Origin: Maricaulis sp048269565 | Lineage (GTDB): Bacteria; Pseudomonadota; Alphaproteobacteria; Caulobacterales; Maricaulaceae | Direction of reading: 5' to 3' | Assembly (NCBI RefSeq): GCF_048269565.1 | Contig: NZ_JBLXIK010000001.1 | Location: 620,001-684,000 of the forward strand | DNA length: 64,000 nt | Shown: positions 26,289 through 35,317 of the stretch, piece after piece | Numbering within the stretch: the stretch's first letter is position 1 | Layout of the letters: each line of letters opens with the position of its first letter | Program-made: the position numbers and the translations under genes | Notes under the pieces: model-generated | Database searches by the model: none | What the model was told of the DNA's origin: nothing | Seen by the model: only the letters and a program-made list of their open reading frames with translations

Positions 26289-27815
26289 CTAATGGCCGGG
26301 AATGCGCGTATAGTGCCGGTCGTCCCAGACGACACCGTTCAGCGCGCCGGCCGCATCGCGGCTGAAGCCAAAACCCTCCAGTTCGGCGAGCGGGTGTGTC
26401 TGACCACCAAACAGGTCAGGCGTGGCGGGCATCATGGTGACCGCGTAATCCCCCCAGCGCGCGACGAGCTGGCCATCTTCCAGCGCAATGTCGAAATCGA
26501 GATAGGGATCGCCGGTGCTCCAGCGGCCTTCATAGGCGGCGAGTTCTGTCACCGAAGGCTGCCAGCTCCAGCCGCCCCAGCGCTCTTCGGCACGGGCCTC
26601 GGCCAGGCTATCCTGGCGCCGGTCGAGCAGCCAGGCGGCGCGTTCCGGATAGAGGCGCGGCCGGGCCTCGGACCAGCTCTCGGCATCCTCATGCCCGGTG
26701 AGGAATTGCAGATACTGGATCACGGTGCGCGAGGTGACCCAGCCGGTCATATTGTCGGAATTGGAGAAGGTGGCGATACCGACACCGAGATCGGGCGCGA
26801 AAGCCATCATGGTGCGGATACCGGTATAGCCGCCGCCATGGACATAGAGCGCATGGCCCTCGAAATCGCAGATATTCCAGCCCAGCGCATAGCCGGAACA
26901 GGGCAGTTCGATCGCATTGCGGCGATCATCCCTATGCGTCTGCGCCGCAACGGCCTGGGCATCGCTCAACATGGCAGCGCTAATACCGCTGCCCTCAGGC
27001 CCGGCACCGCGCAATTGCAGCTGCAGCCACTGGGCCATATCCCCGGTCGAGGTCACCAGCCCGCCCGCCGATTGCATGATGGCATCGGTCTTGGGCCGGA
27101 CCTCGTACCAGCCCGCATCCTCGCCCTGCCAGATATGCCCCCAGGAGAGGTCGTCGAGCGGGAAATCGGAGGTGCGCGCCGAGGTGTGCTCCATGCCAAG
27201 CGGATCGAAGATCACCTGGTCAAGCCAGTCCTGCCAGGAGCGTCCGGTCGCCGTCTCGAGGATGGCACCGTAAATATTGTAGCCGAGATTGTCATATTGG
27301 AAGCCCGGCTCGCGGACGCTGGCGTAATTGGCGATCAGGCCCGGATAATCACGCGCCTGCACCTGCAGCACATAGGCTTCCAGCACGACGATCATGTCGG
27401 CCTCGATCGGCACCTGGTGCGAGATCAGATCGCGCAGGGTCCAGTCGGCCGGATCGACGCCTTCGGGAAATTGCAGGTCGGGCCAGTGATCCGTGATGGC
27501 GCTGTCGAGATCGAGAATGCCCTCCTGGTCGAGATACGCCGCCAGCAGGCCCATATAGGCCTTGGTCTGCGAGGCGATATAGATCGGCGTCTCAGACGTC
27601 ATCGGTGCCCCGGTCACGGCGCGGCGCTGCCCCTGGGTGCGGTTCATGATGATATCGTCGGGCGTCACCACAACGACGGCAAAGCCGGGACCGAGATCGG
27701 GAAAGCGGTCGAGAAATTCGTCCAGCTGCGCGGCTGCGCCCCGGGGCGTCTCGGCCAGTGTCGCGGTGCCGGTCAGAAGAAGGGCGCTGATGGCCGCGAG
27801 AGTGTGACGTAACAT
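26289..27815 (-). CDS. Secreted serine hydrolase of the beta-lactamase/AmpC-EstB family
   Basis: A 508-residue exported protein: signal peptide to about residue 21, then a serine beta-lactamase-like domain with the SxxK motif SQTK (82-85), the YxN motif as YDN in FQYDNLGYN, and an HGG third motif (YVHGGGYTG) in place of KTG. That pattern is typical of class C-like peptidases and EstB esterases rather than true beta-lactamases. The C-terminal 130 residues form a separate beta-rich domain. The ATG at 27815 opens the signal peptide; a start at 27854 is possible but destroys it. Substrate unknown. Downstream of the AraC regulator gene on the same strand. Confidence 0.85.
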   Translation of the reverse strand: MLRHTLAAISALLLTGTATLAETPRGAAAQLDEFLDRFPDLGPGFAVVVVTPDDIIMNRTQGQRRAVTGAPMTSETPIYIASQTKAYMGLLAAYLDQEGILDLDSAITDHWPDLQFPEGVDPADWTLRDLISHQVPIEADMIVVLEAYVLQVQARDYPGLIANYASVREPGFQYDNLGYNIYGAILETATGRSWQDWLDQVIFDPLGMEHTSARTSDFPLDDLSWGHIWQGEDAGWYEVRPKTDAIMQSAGGLVTSTGDMAQWLQLQLRGAGPEGSGISAAMLSDAQAVAAQTHRDDRRNAIELPCSGYALGWNICDFEGHALYVHGGGYTGIRTMMAFAPDLGVGIATFSNSDNMTGWVTSRTVIQYLQFLTGHEDAESWSEARPRLYPERAAWLLDRRQDSLAEARAEERWGGWSWQPSVTELAAYEGRWSTGDPYLDFDIALEDGQLVARWGDYAVTMMPATPDLFGGQTHPLAELEGFGFSRDAAGALNGVVWDDRHYTRIPGH

Positions 27816-27916
27816 GCCTGGTGCTCCATTTATGCGCTCCCCGCTCGGGAGCATTTCAAGACCCAGTCAAGCAGAGGCACACAGGGCCGGTATTGAACGG
27901 GTGTAACATCGCCGTC

Positions 27917-28705
27917 TCAGGCAGCGGCGAGCAGGGTTTTGAGCCGATGCGGCGAATAGCCGGTTTCGCTCCTGGCCAGACGCGTGAAATGGCTCTGGTC
28001 GGCAAAGCCGGCGCCATGGGCCGCGTCGGCGAGCGACGCCCCCTGCAGCATGTCGGCGATCGCCCCCGCCAGCCGGCAACGGCGGCGATACAGGCTGGGC
28101 GGCACGCCAAACCGGTCACGGAAGGCTCGCGACAGGTGCACGCGATGAACGCCGGCTTCATCGGCGATGCGTTTCAGGTCGGGAGCGGCCGTACTGTCGC
28201 GCAGCGCATCGCGTGCGCGGACGAGCCAGCCGGGCACTGCCGGACCAGGCGATGCGCCACTGCGCTGATCGCGCTGCGGCGTCATGACGGCCAGCAGATC
28301 GCAAATGATCGCCTCCGCCTCGGCGTCCGATCCGTGCGGGAGCGCGGCGAGCGTCATTGCCGAACGCCGGTCGCGCCCGGTCATGACACCCGCCTGCCAG
28401 CGCCAGTCGATTGAACGCCCCGGCAGATACTCGTCCAGCCGGTCCGGCTCCAGATTGATCGAGAGGATCAGGGCCCCGTTGGGCCCGTATTGATTGTGAT
28501 GCTCGAGACCGGCGGGTTTGACGCCGACACTGGGCTGTCCGATTTCCCGCTCACGCCCGGCATGCGCTTCGAGAAACTCGCCCGCCAGCAGGCAGGAAAA
28601 CTGGTGGACGCCATGATGGTGCGCCGGCATCGACCCGCCCCGGGCATAATAGCTGAGCCGGGCGCAGGTCCCGCCGCCTGCAAAGAGCTGCGCGTGTTGC
28701 ATCAT
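27917..28705 (-). CDS. AraC-family transcriptional regulator
   Basis: A 262-residue regulator. The N-terminal half has a cupin-like ligand domain with a His-rich stretch (SMPAHHHGVHQFSCLLAGEF) and the C-terminal 95 residues hold the AraC double helix-turn-helix (RIADEAGVHRVHLSRAFRDRFG and the second helix pair ending FTRLARSETGYSPHRL). The ORF runs 17 codons further upstream, but GGGAG four bases before the ATG at 28705 supports this start (28702 equally). It lies about 100 bases upstream of the serine hydrolase gene on the same strand, so the hydrolase is a plausible target. Confidence 0.85.
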   Translation of the reverse strand: MMQHAQLFAGGGTCARLSYYARGGSMPAHHHGVHQFSCLLAGEFLEAHAGREREIGQPSVGVKPAGLEHHNQYGPNGALILSINLEPDRLDEYLPGRSIDWRWQAGVMTGRDRRSAMTLAALPHGSDAEAEAIICDLLAVMTPQRDQRSGASPGPAVPGWLVRARDALRDSTAAPDLKRIADEAGVHRVHLSRAFRDRFGVPPSLYRRRCRLAGAIADMLQGASLADAAHGAGFADQSHFTRLARSETGYSPHRLKTLLAAA

Positions 28706-28810
28706 CAATCTCCCGGCGCGGCGAAATTCCGGGCCGTCACCATGATGCACCGGCATCGCGATTTGGATGATGAAATCCTGTTCAGAAACCGGACGCGCCG
28801 CCGCGCGCCA

Positions 28811-29332
28811 TCAGTTCTGCGCCATCCTCTGCCCGAAACAGGCATCATGCATGGGCAGGAAGGCGTCGGCATCGCGATTGCCGCCATCGGCCGCCTCGGC
28901 GAGATAGGCCCGGGCCCGGTAGGGATCGCGCGCGCCGCGGTCATCGGAGAACATCAGACCGGCATACAGGGCCGCGACACGGCTGCCATGCTCGTCGGCG
29001 ATGCGGGTCATGGCGTGTTCGGCGCGGTCCGAATTGCCCGCCCACTGATAGGTGGCGAGCGTCAATTGCGCCAGACTGGCGAGGCTGGCACGGTCATCGG
29101 CCTGCAGCAGGGTGCCGCCCCAATAAAAGGCTGCCGCCTCGACCGGGACCTGGCGCTGGCGCGCCATCTGTTCCAGCGCCTGCCTCATGCCATCGCCCGT
29201 CTGGCCGAGATAATTGTCCCGCGCGGCCGCGAAGCGCGCGCAATCATCGGCGAGGGCCGGGGCGCCAAACCCGGCCACCAGCCCCAGGCCAGCCGCCAGG
29301 GCGAGTGAATTGCGCAACCAAAAACGGGACAT
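28811..29332 (-). CDS. Secreted Sel1-like repeat protein
   Basis: A 173-residue exported protein: signal peptide ending at PALA (about residue 28), then helical repeats with the Sel1/TPR pattern (LAQLTLATYQWAGNSDRAEHAM, YRARAYLAEAADGGNRDA). Three or so repeats fit. Cysteines near the start and end of the mature part (DDCARF and DACFG) could form a disulphide. Such proteins bind partners; no enzymatic motif is present. It ends about 105 bases upstream of the AraC gene start, on the same strand. Confidence 0.6.
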   Translation of the reverse strand: MSRFWLRNSLALAAGLGLVAGFGAPALADDCARFAAARDNYLGQTGDGMRQALEQMARQRQVPVEAAAFYWGGTLLQADDRASLASLAQLTLATYQWAGNSDRAEHAMTRIADEHGSRVAALYAGLMFSDDRGARDPYRARAYLAEAADGGNRDADAFLPMHDACFGQRMAQN

Positions 29333-29522
29333 CGGCCCCTCCCTTTTCCCAATACGGGAGAAAGTCTGGGCGATCCGGTTTAAGCCCGGGCCAAGTTGGG
29401 CGCCGGTTTTTTCAACAAATTCAATTCAATAACAAGAGATTTACCGCGCGGCCCGCATTTGACGGATCGCGGCCCAATTATTGCTCATTCCCTAAGACAA
29501 ACGGTCAAATGAGGACGAAATC

Positions 29523-30617
29523 ATGCGGGCGATCTTTCATTCCGGCCATGGCCGGCTCGAAGACAAGTCGAACACATTCACCGCCATGCGGATCGTCTTC
29601 GCGATTGTCGTTGTCTATGCCCATGCGGTGCTGATCCCGATGGGGCTGCCCTATCACGGGGTGTGGCCGGAATTTGTCGATGCGACGGTACAGCTGGCGC
29701 TCGACGGGTTTTTCATCCTCTCCGGCTATATGATCACCGCCAGCCTGCTCAATAACCGGGACATGCTCTCCTTCACCGCATCGCGGGTGCTGCGCATCTT
29801 CCCGGGGCTGATTGCGGCCGTGCTGCTGATGTGGCTCGTGGTTGGTCCGCTCTTCACCGAGCTGTCGCTCGGCGAATACTGGAGCCATGCCCAGACCCTG
29901 CAATTCCCGCTGATGGTGATCTCCCAGGCCGATCCGCTGGCCGGCCTGCCGGAAGTGTTCAACGCCTCACCGATCGGCGGCACCATGAATGGTGCGCTGT
30001 GGACGATCCGCTATGAGTTGCTCGCCTATCTCGGCGTCGGCCTGCTGGCCGCAGTCGGCCTGTATCGCTCGCGCACCGTGATCCTGATCTGGGCCGGTCT
30101 CGCCGTCAGCTTCGGCGCCCTCTACCAGATCTTTGGCTATAGCGGCATTGGCGAGGGTACGATCGGCTCGATGGCCCGCTTTGGTCCCGCCTTCATGATC
30201 GGTGCCGGATTCTATGCCGCCCGCGACCAGCTGCCGCTCTCGGCCGGCTATGTCGGCCTGGCCCTGCTCGCCGCCATCGCCAGCCAGGGCACGGCGCTGG
30301 GTCCGGTGATGCTGCAGATCGCGCTGGCCTGGCTTTATCTCTGGGTTGGTTTCCTCGACGTGCCCGGCCGCATCGGCAAGGCGCTGCGCGAGGTCGAGGA
30401 TGTCTCCTACGGCGTCTATATCCTGCACTGGCCGCTGGGCATGATGGCCTTCGCCCTGATCCCGGGCATCGGCGCCAACGCCCTGTTCGCGATCATGACC
30501 GTCAGCGCCATTGCCGCCGGCTGGCTGCTGCGGGTGACGGTCGAAAAACCGGCGCTGGCCATGAAGCCCCGCCTGCTGAACCGGATGCGTCAGCCACGCA
30601 TGGTCGCGGCGGAGTAG
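29523..30617 (+). CDS. Acyltransferase 3 (OafA/YrhL family) membrane protein
   Basis: A 364-residue membrane acyltransferase with about ten helices. The family histidine is in VVYAHAVL (about residue 35) and the conserved arginine-containing pattern FTASRVLRIFPGLI follows at about residue 85; the helix with YGVYILHWPLGM near residue 300 is also typical. Members acetylate or acylate O-antigen, exopolysaccharide or peptidoglycan. The acceptor is unknown. It has a preceding 190-base intergenic region with A/T-rich promoter-like sequence and ends three bases before the convergent transporter gene. Confidence 0.9.
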   Translation: MRAIFHSGHGRLEDKSNTFTAMRIVFAIVVVYAHAVLIPMGLPYHGVWPEFVDATVQLALDGFFILSGYMITASLLNNRDMLSFTASRVLRIFPGLIAAVLLMWLVVGPLFTELSLGEYWSHAQTLQFPLMVISQADPLAGLPEVFNASPIGGTMNGALWTIRYELLAYLGVGLLAAVGLYRSRTVILIWAGLAVSFGALYQIFGYSGIGEGTIGSMARFGPAFMIGAGFYAARDQLPLSAGYVGLALLAAIASQGTALGPVMLQIALAWLYLWVGFLDVPGRIGKALREVEDVSYGVYILHWPLGMMAFALIPGIGANALFAIMTVSAIAAGWLLRVTVEKPALAMKPRLLNRMRQPRMVAAE

Positions 30618-30620
30618 CCC

Positions 30621-31826
30621 CTAGCTCTCGACCGGCGTCCCGAACGCAGTGATCGCCAATCCCAGCAGGCACAGACCGGCATAGCCCACCATCCGCAGGT
30701 TCTGCCCGCCGGCCCGGCGTGCTCCGAGCGCCGCGAGCGCCGCCTGCAGGGCGTAGTAGAGCGCGAAGGCGCGCGAGGCGTAGGCGATGATCTCGAACAG
30801 GTTGGCCGTCCAAGTCAGTACCAGCCCGGTCCCGACCAGCACGGCATAGGCCTGGCGCAGCTTGATGCGGCCACCGCTCAGCTCCACCATCAGACCACCC
30901 GATCCGCCGGTATCGGCGACGGCGGCGCTGAACTGGGCGCTGAGCGCGGCGGCGACCAGCAGCACCGGCAGGATGGGCGCGACGATCCGCATCATGTCGA
31001 TGATCGCGGTCTCGCTGAAGGGCAGTTCGCTGGGCGTGAAGACGTAAGCAATCAGCGCGATATAGACGATGTAGATCGCGGTCGAGATCAGTTGGGCGCG
31101 GCGCATCGAGCGGATACGGGTGGCAGCGTCATAGCTGGCCTTGAGATAGCGCGAGGTCTCGAAGCCCTGGATGGTGACGATCAGGCCGAAGGCCAGGGTG
31201 ATGGCCGGCCAGCCGGTCAGTTCCGGCGCGGTGACTTGCAGATCGCCGGCGCGCAAATGTTCGGCATTGAACAGGATCAGTCCGAAAATCAGCCCGGCAA
31301 TGATCGCCAGCTTGATGCCGACCGAGACCTGTTCCAGCCGTTCCAGCGCATGGAAACCGCGCGTCCAGCCGACCACCAGGATCAACACCAGCACGGCGCT
31401 GGCCAGCAGCCGGGCATGGAAACGGTCATCAACCTCGGTCAGGCTGACGCCAAAGGCGCCCAACAGGTTGAGATAATAGGCGACCGAAATGATGTAGGCG
31501 AAGGCCAGCACCCAGGAGGCGGCCGTCTCGATCCGGGTTTCCAGCGCGCTGCGCGGGCTGGTGGCCTGGTCAAGCTGATGGATATTGGCGCGAATCGCGG
31601 CGCCGAACAGCCAGGCGCCGGCGCACAAGCCTGCCATCACCAGCGGTGCAAGATAGCCATAGGAGGTTTCCAGCACCGGCCCGAGGACGAGAAAACCGCT
31701 GCCGATGATCGAGGCCAGCGGCGTGATCGTCGCGCGCCAGAGCCGGTTGCCGGCGATACGCGGCAGCGACAGCAATATCCCGGTCAGCAGGGCGACGGCG
31801 AGGATCAGGGCCTTTGTAACAGCCAT
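30621..31826 (-). CDS. APC-superfamily-like transporter or membrane protein
   Basis: A 401-residue integral membrane protein with about eleven hydrophobic segments. The loop IQGFETSRYLKASYD near residue 225, helix-breaking glycines in the first helix pair and overall layout resemble the amino acid/polyamine/organocation superfamily, but no signature is strong enough to name a substrate. It lies directly upstream of the convergent acyltransferase and 27 bases after the purA stop, on the same strand as purA, so it might be co-transcribed with it. Confidence in membrane protein is high, in the superfamily moderate. Confidence 0.72.
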   Translation of the reverse strand: MAVTKALILAVALLTGILLSLPRIAGNRLWRATITPLASIIGSGFLVLGPVLETSYGYLAPLVMAGLCAGAWLFGAAIRANIHQLDQATSPRSALETRIETAASWVLAFAYIISVAYYLNLLGAFGVSLTEVDDRFHARLLASAVLVLILVVGWTRGFHALERLEQVSVGIKLAIIAGLIFGLILFNAEHLRAGDLQVTAPELTGWPAITLAFGLIVTIQGFETSRYLKASYDAATRIRSMRRAQLISTAIYIVYIALIAYVFTPSELPFSETAIIDMMRIVAPILPVLLVAAALSAQFSAAVADTGGSGGLMVELSGGRIKLRQAYAVLVGTGLVLTWTANLFEIIAYASRAFALYYALQAALAALGARRAGGQNLRMVGYAGLCLLGLAITAFGTPVES

Positions 31827-31853
31827 GTCCTCACGCCCCTCCCCGCCCGGTCA

Positions 31854-33143
31854 TTACGCCCGGAAAGGATCCTGCATCAGGATCACGTCCTCGCGTTCCG
31901 GACTGGTCGAGACCAGGGCGATCGGGCAATTGATCAATTCCTCGACGCGGCGGACATATTTGACCGCTTCGGCCGGGAGATCGGCCCAGGAGCGCGCACC
32001 GGCGGTCGAGCCCTGCCAGCCTTCAAGCTCCTCATAGACCGGGGTGACCCGGGCCTGGGCTTCCTTGCCGGCGGGCAGATAATCGAGCCGCTCGCCGTCG
32101 AGCTCATAGGCGACGCAGACTTTCAGCGTCTTGAAACCGTCGAGCACGTCGAGCTTGGTCAGGGCAACCCCCGACACACCGCCGACCTGCAGGGTCTGGC
32201 GCGTGATCACCGCATCGAACCAGCCGCAGCGGCGCTTGCGCCCTGTGACGGTGCCGAATTCATGGCCGCGCTCGCCGAGCTGCTGGCCGTCATCATCGTG
32301 CAGCTCGCTGGGAAACGGACCGGCGCCGACGCGCGTCATATAGGCCTTGGCGATGCCGAGCACATAGCCGACATCCTTCGGGCCAACGCCGGTACCGGCC
32401 GAGGCCTGGCCGGAGACGGTGTTGGACGAGGTGACGAAGGGGTAGGTGCCGTGATCGACATCGAGCAGCGCGCCCTGGGCGCCCTCGAACAGGACTTTCT
32501 GGTCGGCGCGGATCGCGTCCGCCAGCACCCGCCAGACCGGCGCGGCATAGGGGATGATTTTTGGCGCGATCTCGAGGATTTCCGCGAGCAGTTGAGCGGC
32601 CGGGTATTCCGGATGGCCGAGCCCGCGGCGCAGGGCATTGTGATGGTGCAGGATATCGGCGACGCGTGCCTTCAGCGCGGTCTCGTCCATCAGATCGATG
32701 ACGCGGATGGCGCGGCGCCCGACCTTGTCTTCATAGGCCGGACCGATACCGCGGCGCGTCGTGCCGATGGCTTCGCCATCATCGCGGTTTTCGCGGAAGG
32801 CATCGAGTTCGCGGTGGATCGGCAGGATCAGGGCCGCGGTCTCGGAAATCTTGACGACGTCGGGATTGATATCCACGCCCTGGGCGCTGATGCGCTCGGC
32901 TTCGGCGATGAAGGCCCAGGGATCGACGACGACGCCATTGCCGATCACCGACAGCTTGCCGCGCACGACACCGGAGGGCAGCAGCGACAGCTTGTAGACC
33001 TTCTCGCCGACGACCAGCGTATGGCCGGCATTATGCCCGCCCTGGAAGCGCGCGACGACATCGGCGCGATGGCTGAGCCAGTCGACCAGCTTGCCCTTGC
33101 CCTCATCGCCCCACTGGGCGCCCACCACGGTTACGTTCGCCAT
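31854..33143 (-). CDS. purA: Adenylosuccinate synthetase PurA
   Basis: A 429-residue enzyme that makes adenylosuccinate from IMP, aspartate and GTP in AMP synthesis. The P-loop GDEGKGK (residues 11-17), the catalytic Asp and His in QWGDEGKGK and GGHNAGHT, and the GTP-binding region GVALTKLDVLDG are present. Length and ends match the family. The ATG at 33143 follows a weak AGGAGTC site. It diverges from the secreted DUF1579-like gene across about 130 bases, and the transporter gene follows on the same strand. Confidence 0.98.
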   Translation of the reverse strand: MANVTVVGAQWGDEGKGKLVDWLSHRADVVARFQGGHNAGHTLVVGEKVYKLSLLPSGVVRGKLSVIGNGVVVDPWAFIAEAERISAQGVDINPDVVKISETAALILPIHRELDAFRENRDDGEAIGTTRRGIGPAYEDKVGRRAIRVIDLMDETALKARVADILHHHNALRRGLGHPEYPAAQLLAEILEIAPKIIPYAAPVWRVLADAIRADQKVLFEGAQGALLDVDHGTYPFVTSSNTVSGQASAGTGVGPKDVGYVLGIAKAYMTRVGAGPFPSELHDDDGQQLGERGHEFGTVTGRKRRCGWFDAVITRQTLQVGGVSGVALTKLDVLDGFKTLKVCVAYELDGERLDYLPAGKEAQARVTPVYEELEGWQGSTAGARSWADLPAEAVKYVRRVEELINCPIALVSTSPEREDVILMQDPFRA

Positions 33144-33274
33144 GTCTGACTCCTGTCCTGTCGCGGGTTTTTGTCACGAAGCCGTGACCCGGACCAGATC
33201 AATTTGCATTCATCCGGCGATGCCGACAACATCGTGCCCGGAAAATCCTCCATCGGCAGTTTCATGCGGAGACC

Positions 33275-33841
33275 ATGATGATTTCAGCACGAACACTTCT
33301 CGCCTCGGCATTGCTCGCCTTTGCCATGACGCCGAACGCCAGCGCTTGGCAATCGGCGCCACAAGGATGCAACGACACCATGCATGATGATTTCGATTTC
33401 TGGGTCGGCGAATGGAATGTCTATGCGCCCGATGACGGCCCCTATCAGGGCCACAACTCGATCACCAGGGCCCAGGGTGGTTGCCTGATTACCGAACGCT
33501 GGCGCGGCGCCAGTGGCAGTACCGGCGAGAGCATGAATTTCTACGACCCCCTCGTCGGCGCCTGGCGCCAGGTCTGGGTCAGCCCGGGCAATTTCATCGA
33601 CTATACCGGCGGGCTCAATGCCGATGGCGCCATGGAATTAACCGGCGAAATCCACAATACCGGCAATGGCGTTCGCGCGCCCTTCCGCGGTGTCTGGACG
33701 CTGCAGGACGATGGTTCCGTCCGGCAGCATTTCCAGCAACAGGGCAGTGATGGCAGCTGGTCTGACTGGTTTGTCGGCATCTATGTGCGCCAGGAGACCG
33801 ACCCACGCGCAGCCGAGGCGGCCGCAGCCCGCGGCGAATAG
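33275..33841 (+). CDS. Secreted DUF1579-like protein
   Basis: A 188-residue exported protein: signal peptide with cleavage after NASA (about residue 24), then a beta-rich domain starting FDFWVGEWNVY, the hallmark of DUF1579-like lipocalin-type folds. Two cysteines. The family has been seen beside unrelated enzymes and may bind hydrophobic molecules; that is not established. Two consecutive ATGs (33275 and 33278) follow GGAG; either could be used. Convergent with the PIG-L gene. Confidence 0.72.
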   Translation: MMISARTLLASALLAFAMTPNASAWQSAPQGCNDTMHDDFDFWVGEWNVYAPDDGPYQGHNSITRAQGGCLITERWRGASGSTGESMNFYDPLVGAWRQVWVSPGNFIDYTGGLNADGAMELTGEIHNTGNGVRAPFRGVWTLQDDGSVRQHFQQQGSDGSWSDWFVGIYVRQETDPRAAEAAAARGE

Positions 33842-33851
33842 GCAAGGCGGC

Positions 33852-34682
33852 TCAGAACTCGACGACGTAGTAGTGTTCCATGTCGTAGAGGGCATAGAGC
33901 AGCTCGGCGGGGAGACCGTAGGCGTGGCGCAGATAATCGCGTTGCGAGGCATGGATCTGCCAGCCGCGCACCTTGGCCCAGCCCTCGCCCGGCATTTGCA
34001 GATTGGGCTCGGGCTGGTTGGCGACGACATGCTGGCCACGCTCGCCGCCGAAACGGCCCATCATGCGGCTCGGCGCCAGGATATAGGCGATGGCGCGCGG
34101 CGCCGTGTCGGGATCAAGTTCGCGCAAACGCTGCACGGCCTCGGTCGCGGCACGTCCGGCGGTGCGGTGATCGGGGTGCCAGGACAGGCCGCTCTCCGGC
34201 CAGAAGGTGACGATCAGATCCGGCTGCCAGGCCTGCATCCGCTCCATCAGGCGCCCGACATAGACCTCGTAGTCCGCATCCGACAGTCCGCCATCGGGAT
34301 AATCCCAGACCGCCTGTTCCTCGAGCCCCAGCGCCCAGCCATTCTTGAGCACTTCGGCGTGGCGGATAATGCCCAGCTCGCCGGGACGGCTGACCTGGGG
34401 CAAGGGCGTGCCCGCCTCGCCGCGCGTTGCCGTGATCATCCGCGTCACCGCATCGTCGCGCTGGTTCGCCCGGATCAGCAGGCCGGTAATTGATTGCTCG
34501 TCATCGGGATGTGCGAAGACCGCCAGCACCGAACGGGCACCGAGCTCGCCCGCGATCGAGGGCACGCGCCGCGCGCCGGGCTCGTCAAACTGGGCGTCGA
34601 GCCAGAGCCAGGCGGCCGCCAGCAGGATGGCCAGCACGCCGGCGACGACGATCACGAATCGTATCACCGGCGAGCGAGGCAT
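33852..34682 (-). CDS. PIG-L family N-deacetylase
   Basis: A 276-residue enzyme of the GlcNAc-PI de-N-acetylase family. One N-terminal membrane anchor (about residues 8-28), then the metal-binding AHPDDE motif (about 56-61) and the second histidine motif WHPDH (about 163). These proteins remove acetyl groups from N-acetylated sugars using zinc. The domain should face the periplasm. It follows the PagL-like gene by three bases on the same strand, which suggests a role in envelope glycolipid modification; the substrate is not shown. Confidence 0.85.
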   Translation of the reverse strand: MPRSPVIRFVIVVAGVLAILLAAAWLWLDAQFDEPGARRVPSIAGELGARSVLAVFAHPDDEQSITGLLIRANQRDDAVTRMITATRGEAGTPLPQVSRPGELGIIRHAEVLKNGWALGLEEQAVWDYPDGGLSDADYEVYVGRLMERMQAWQPDLIVTFWPESGLSWHPDHRTAGRAATEAVQRLRELDPDTAPRAIAYILAPSRMMGRFGGERGQHVVANQPEPNLQMPGEGWAKVRGWQIHASQRDYLRHAYGLPAELLYALYDMEHYYVVEF

Positions 34683-34685
34683 GGC

Positions 34686-35255
34686 CTAGCCTCCGAAGCG
34701 ATAGCTCAGGCGGACACCGGCATTGTCGAGTGCCTGGTTACGGCCCGAAGCCAGGATCTGGCCGTGGGAGATGTGCTCGTAATAGGCACCGACGGCCCAG
34801 CGGTCATTGATGTCGTAATCAAGGCCGAGGGTGGTGTGGAAGAGATAGTGGCTGCCCATCAGCGCCCGCGTCGTCGCCAGACGGATCCGGTTCGGATCGC
34901 TTGGCGCCGAATTCTGGTCGATATCAACCACGCCGTCATTATAGGACAGGCCTTCCTTGATCTCGAGATGCCAGCGATCCGAGAGCGGGATATTCCAGGC
35001 CAGGCCGGCAGCGCCGAAATTCGTCAGCCCGTTGGTGTTGAAAGAGCCGTAGATATAGGGCCGCGGCGACCAGATGCCCGACAGGAAGTCCGGTGAGGCG
35101 AACAGGAGTTCCGCCGTCACATTCGGCCCGTCCTCGACATGGTCGGCCAGATCATGGGCGGTCACGCCGAGGCGGAACTCCATGCCGCGATCTTCGGCCT
35201 GGGCGGCCCCGGCCAGCAATGCAGTGGCGGCAGCCGCCATCATCCAACGTGTCAT
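34686..35255 (-). CDS. pagL: PagL-like lipid A 3-O-deacylase
   Basis: A 189-residue outer-membrane protein: signal peptide (to about residue 20), eight-stranded-barrel pattern, and the PagL catalytic signature YEHISHG near residue 148, where His and Ser match the dyad while the usual asparagine after Ser is His. The C-terminus LSYRFGG is close to the terminal aromatic of barrels. PagL removes the 3-O-linked acyl chain of lipid A. The ATG at 35255 with AGGGG upstream is preferred over the GTG at 35261. First gene of an apparent two-gene operon with the PIG-L deacetylase. Confidence 0.8.
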   Translation of the reverse strand: MTRWMMAAAATALLAGAAQAEDRGMEFRLGVTAHDLADHVEDGPNVTAELLFASPDFLSGIWSPRPYIYGSFNTNGLTNFGAAGLAWNIPLSDRWHLEIKEGLSYNDGVVDIDQNSAPSDPNRIRLATTRALMGSHYLFHTTLGLDYDINDRWAVGAYYEHISHGQILASGRNQALDNAGVRLSYRFGG

Positions 35256-35317
35256 GATCACCCCTTTGAGCTGTGGCCTGCTACAGACCCCCTGTTGGCC
35301 AACCGATAGCGCGCCCG

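Noticed and set aside
26289..27815. Class C beta-lactamase resistance gene
   Set aside because: The third motif is HGG rather than KTG, and the protein has an extra C-terminal domain, which favours a peptidase or esterase of the same fold.
31092..33149. A 685-codon plus-strand frame opposite purA and the transporter gene
   Set aside because: Antisense to purA, which is certain; composition is that of a shadow frame.
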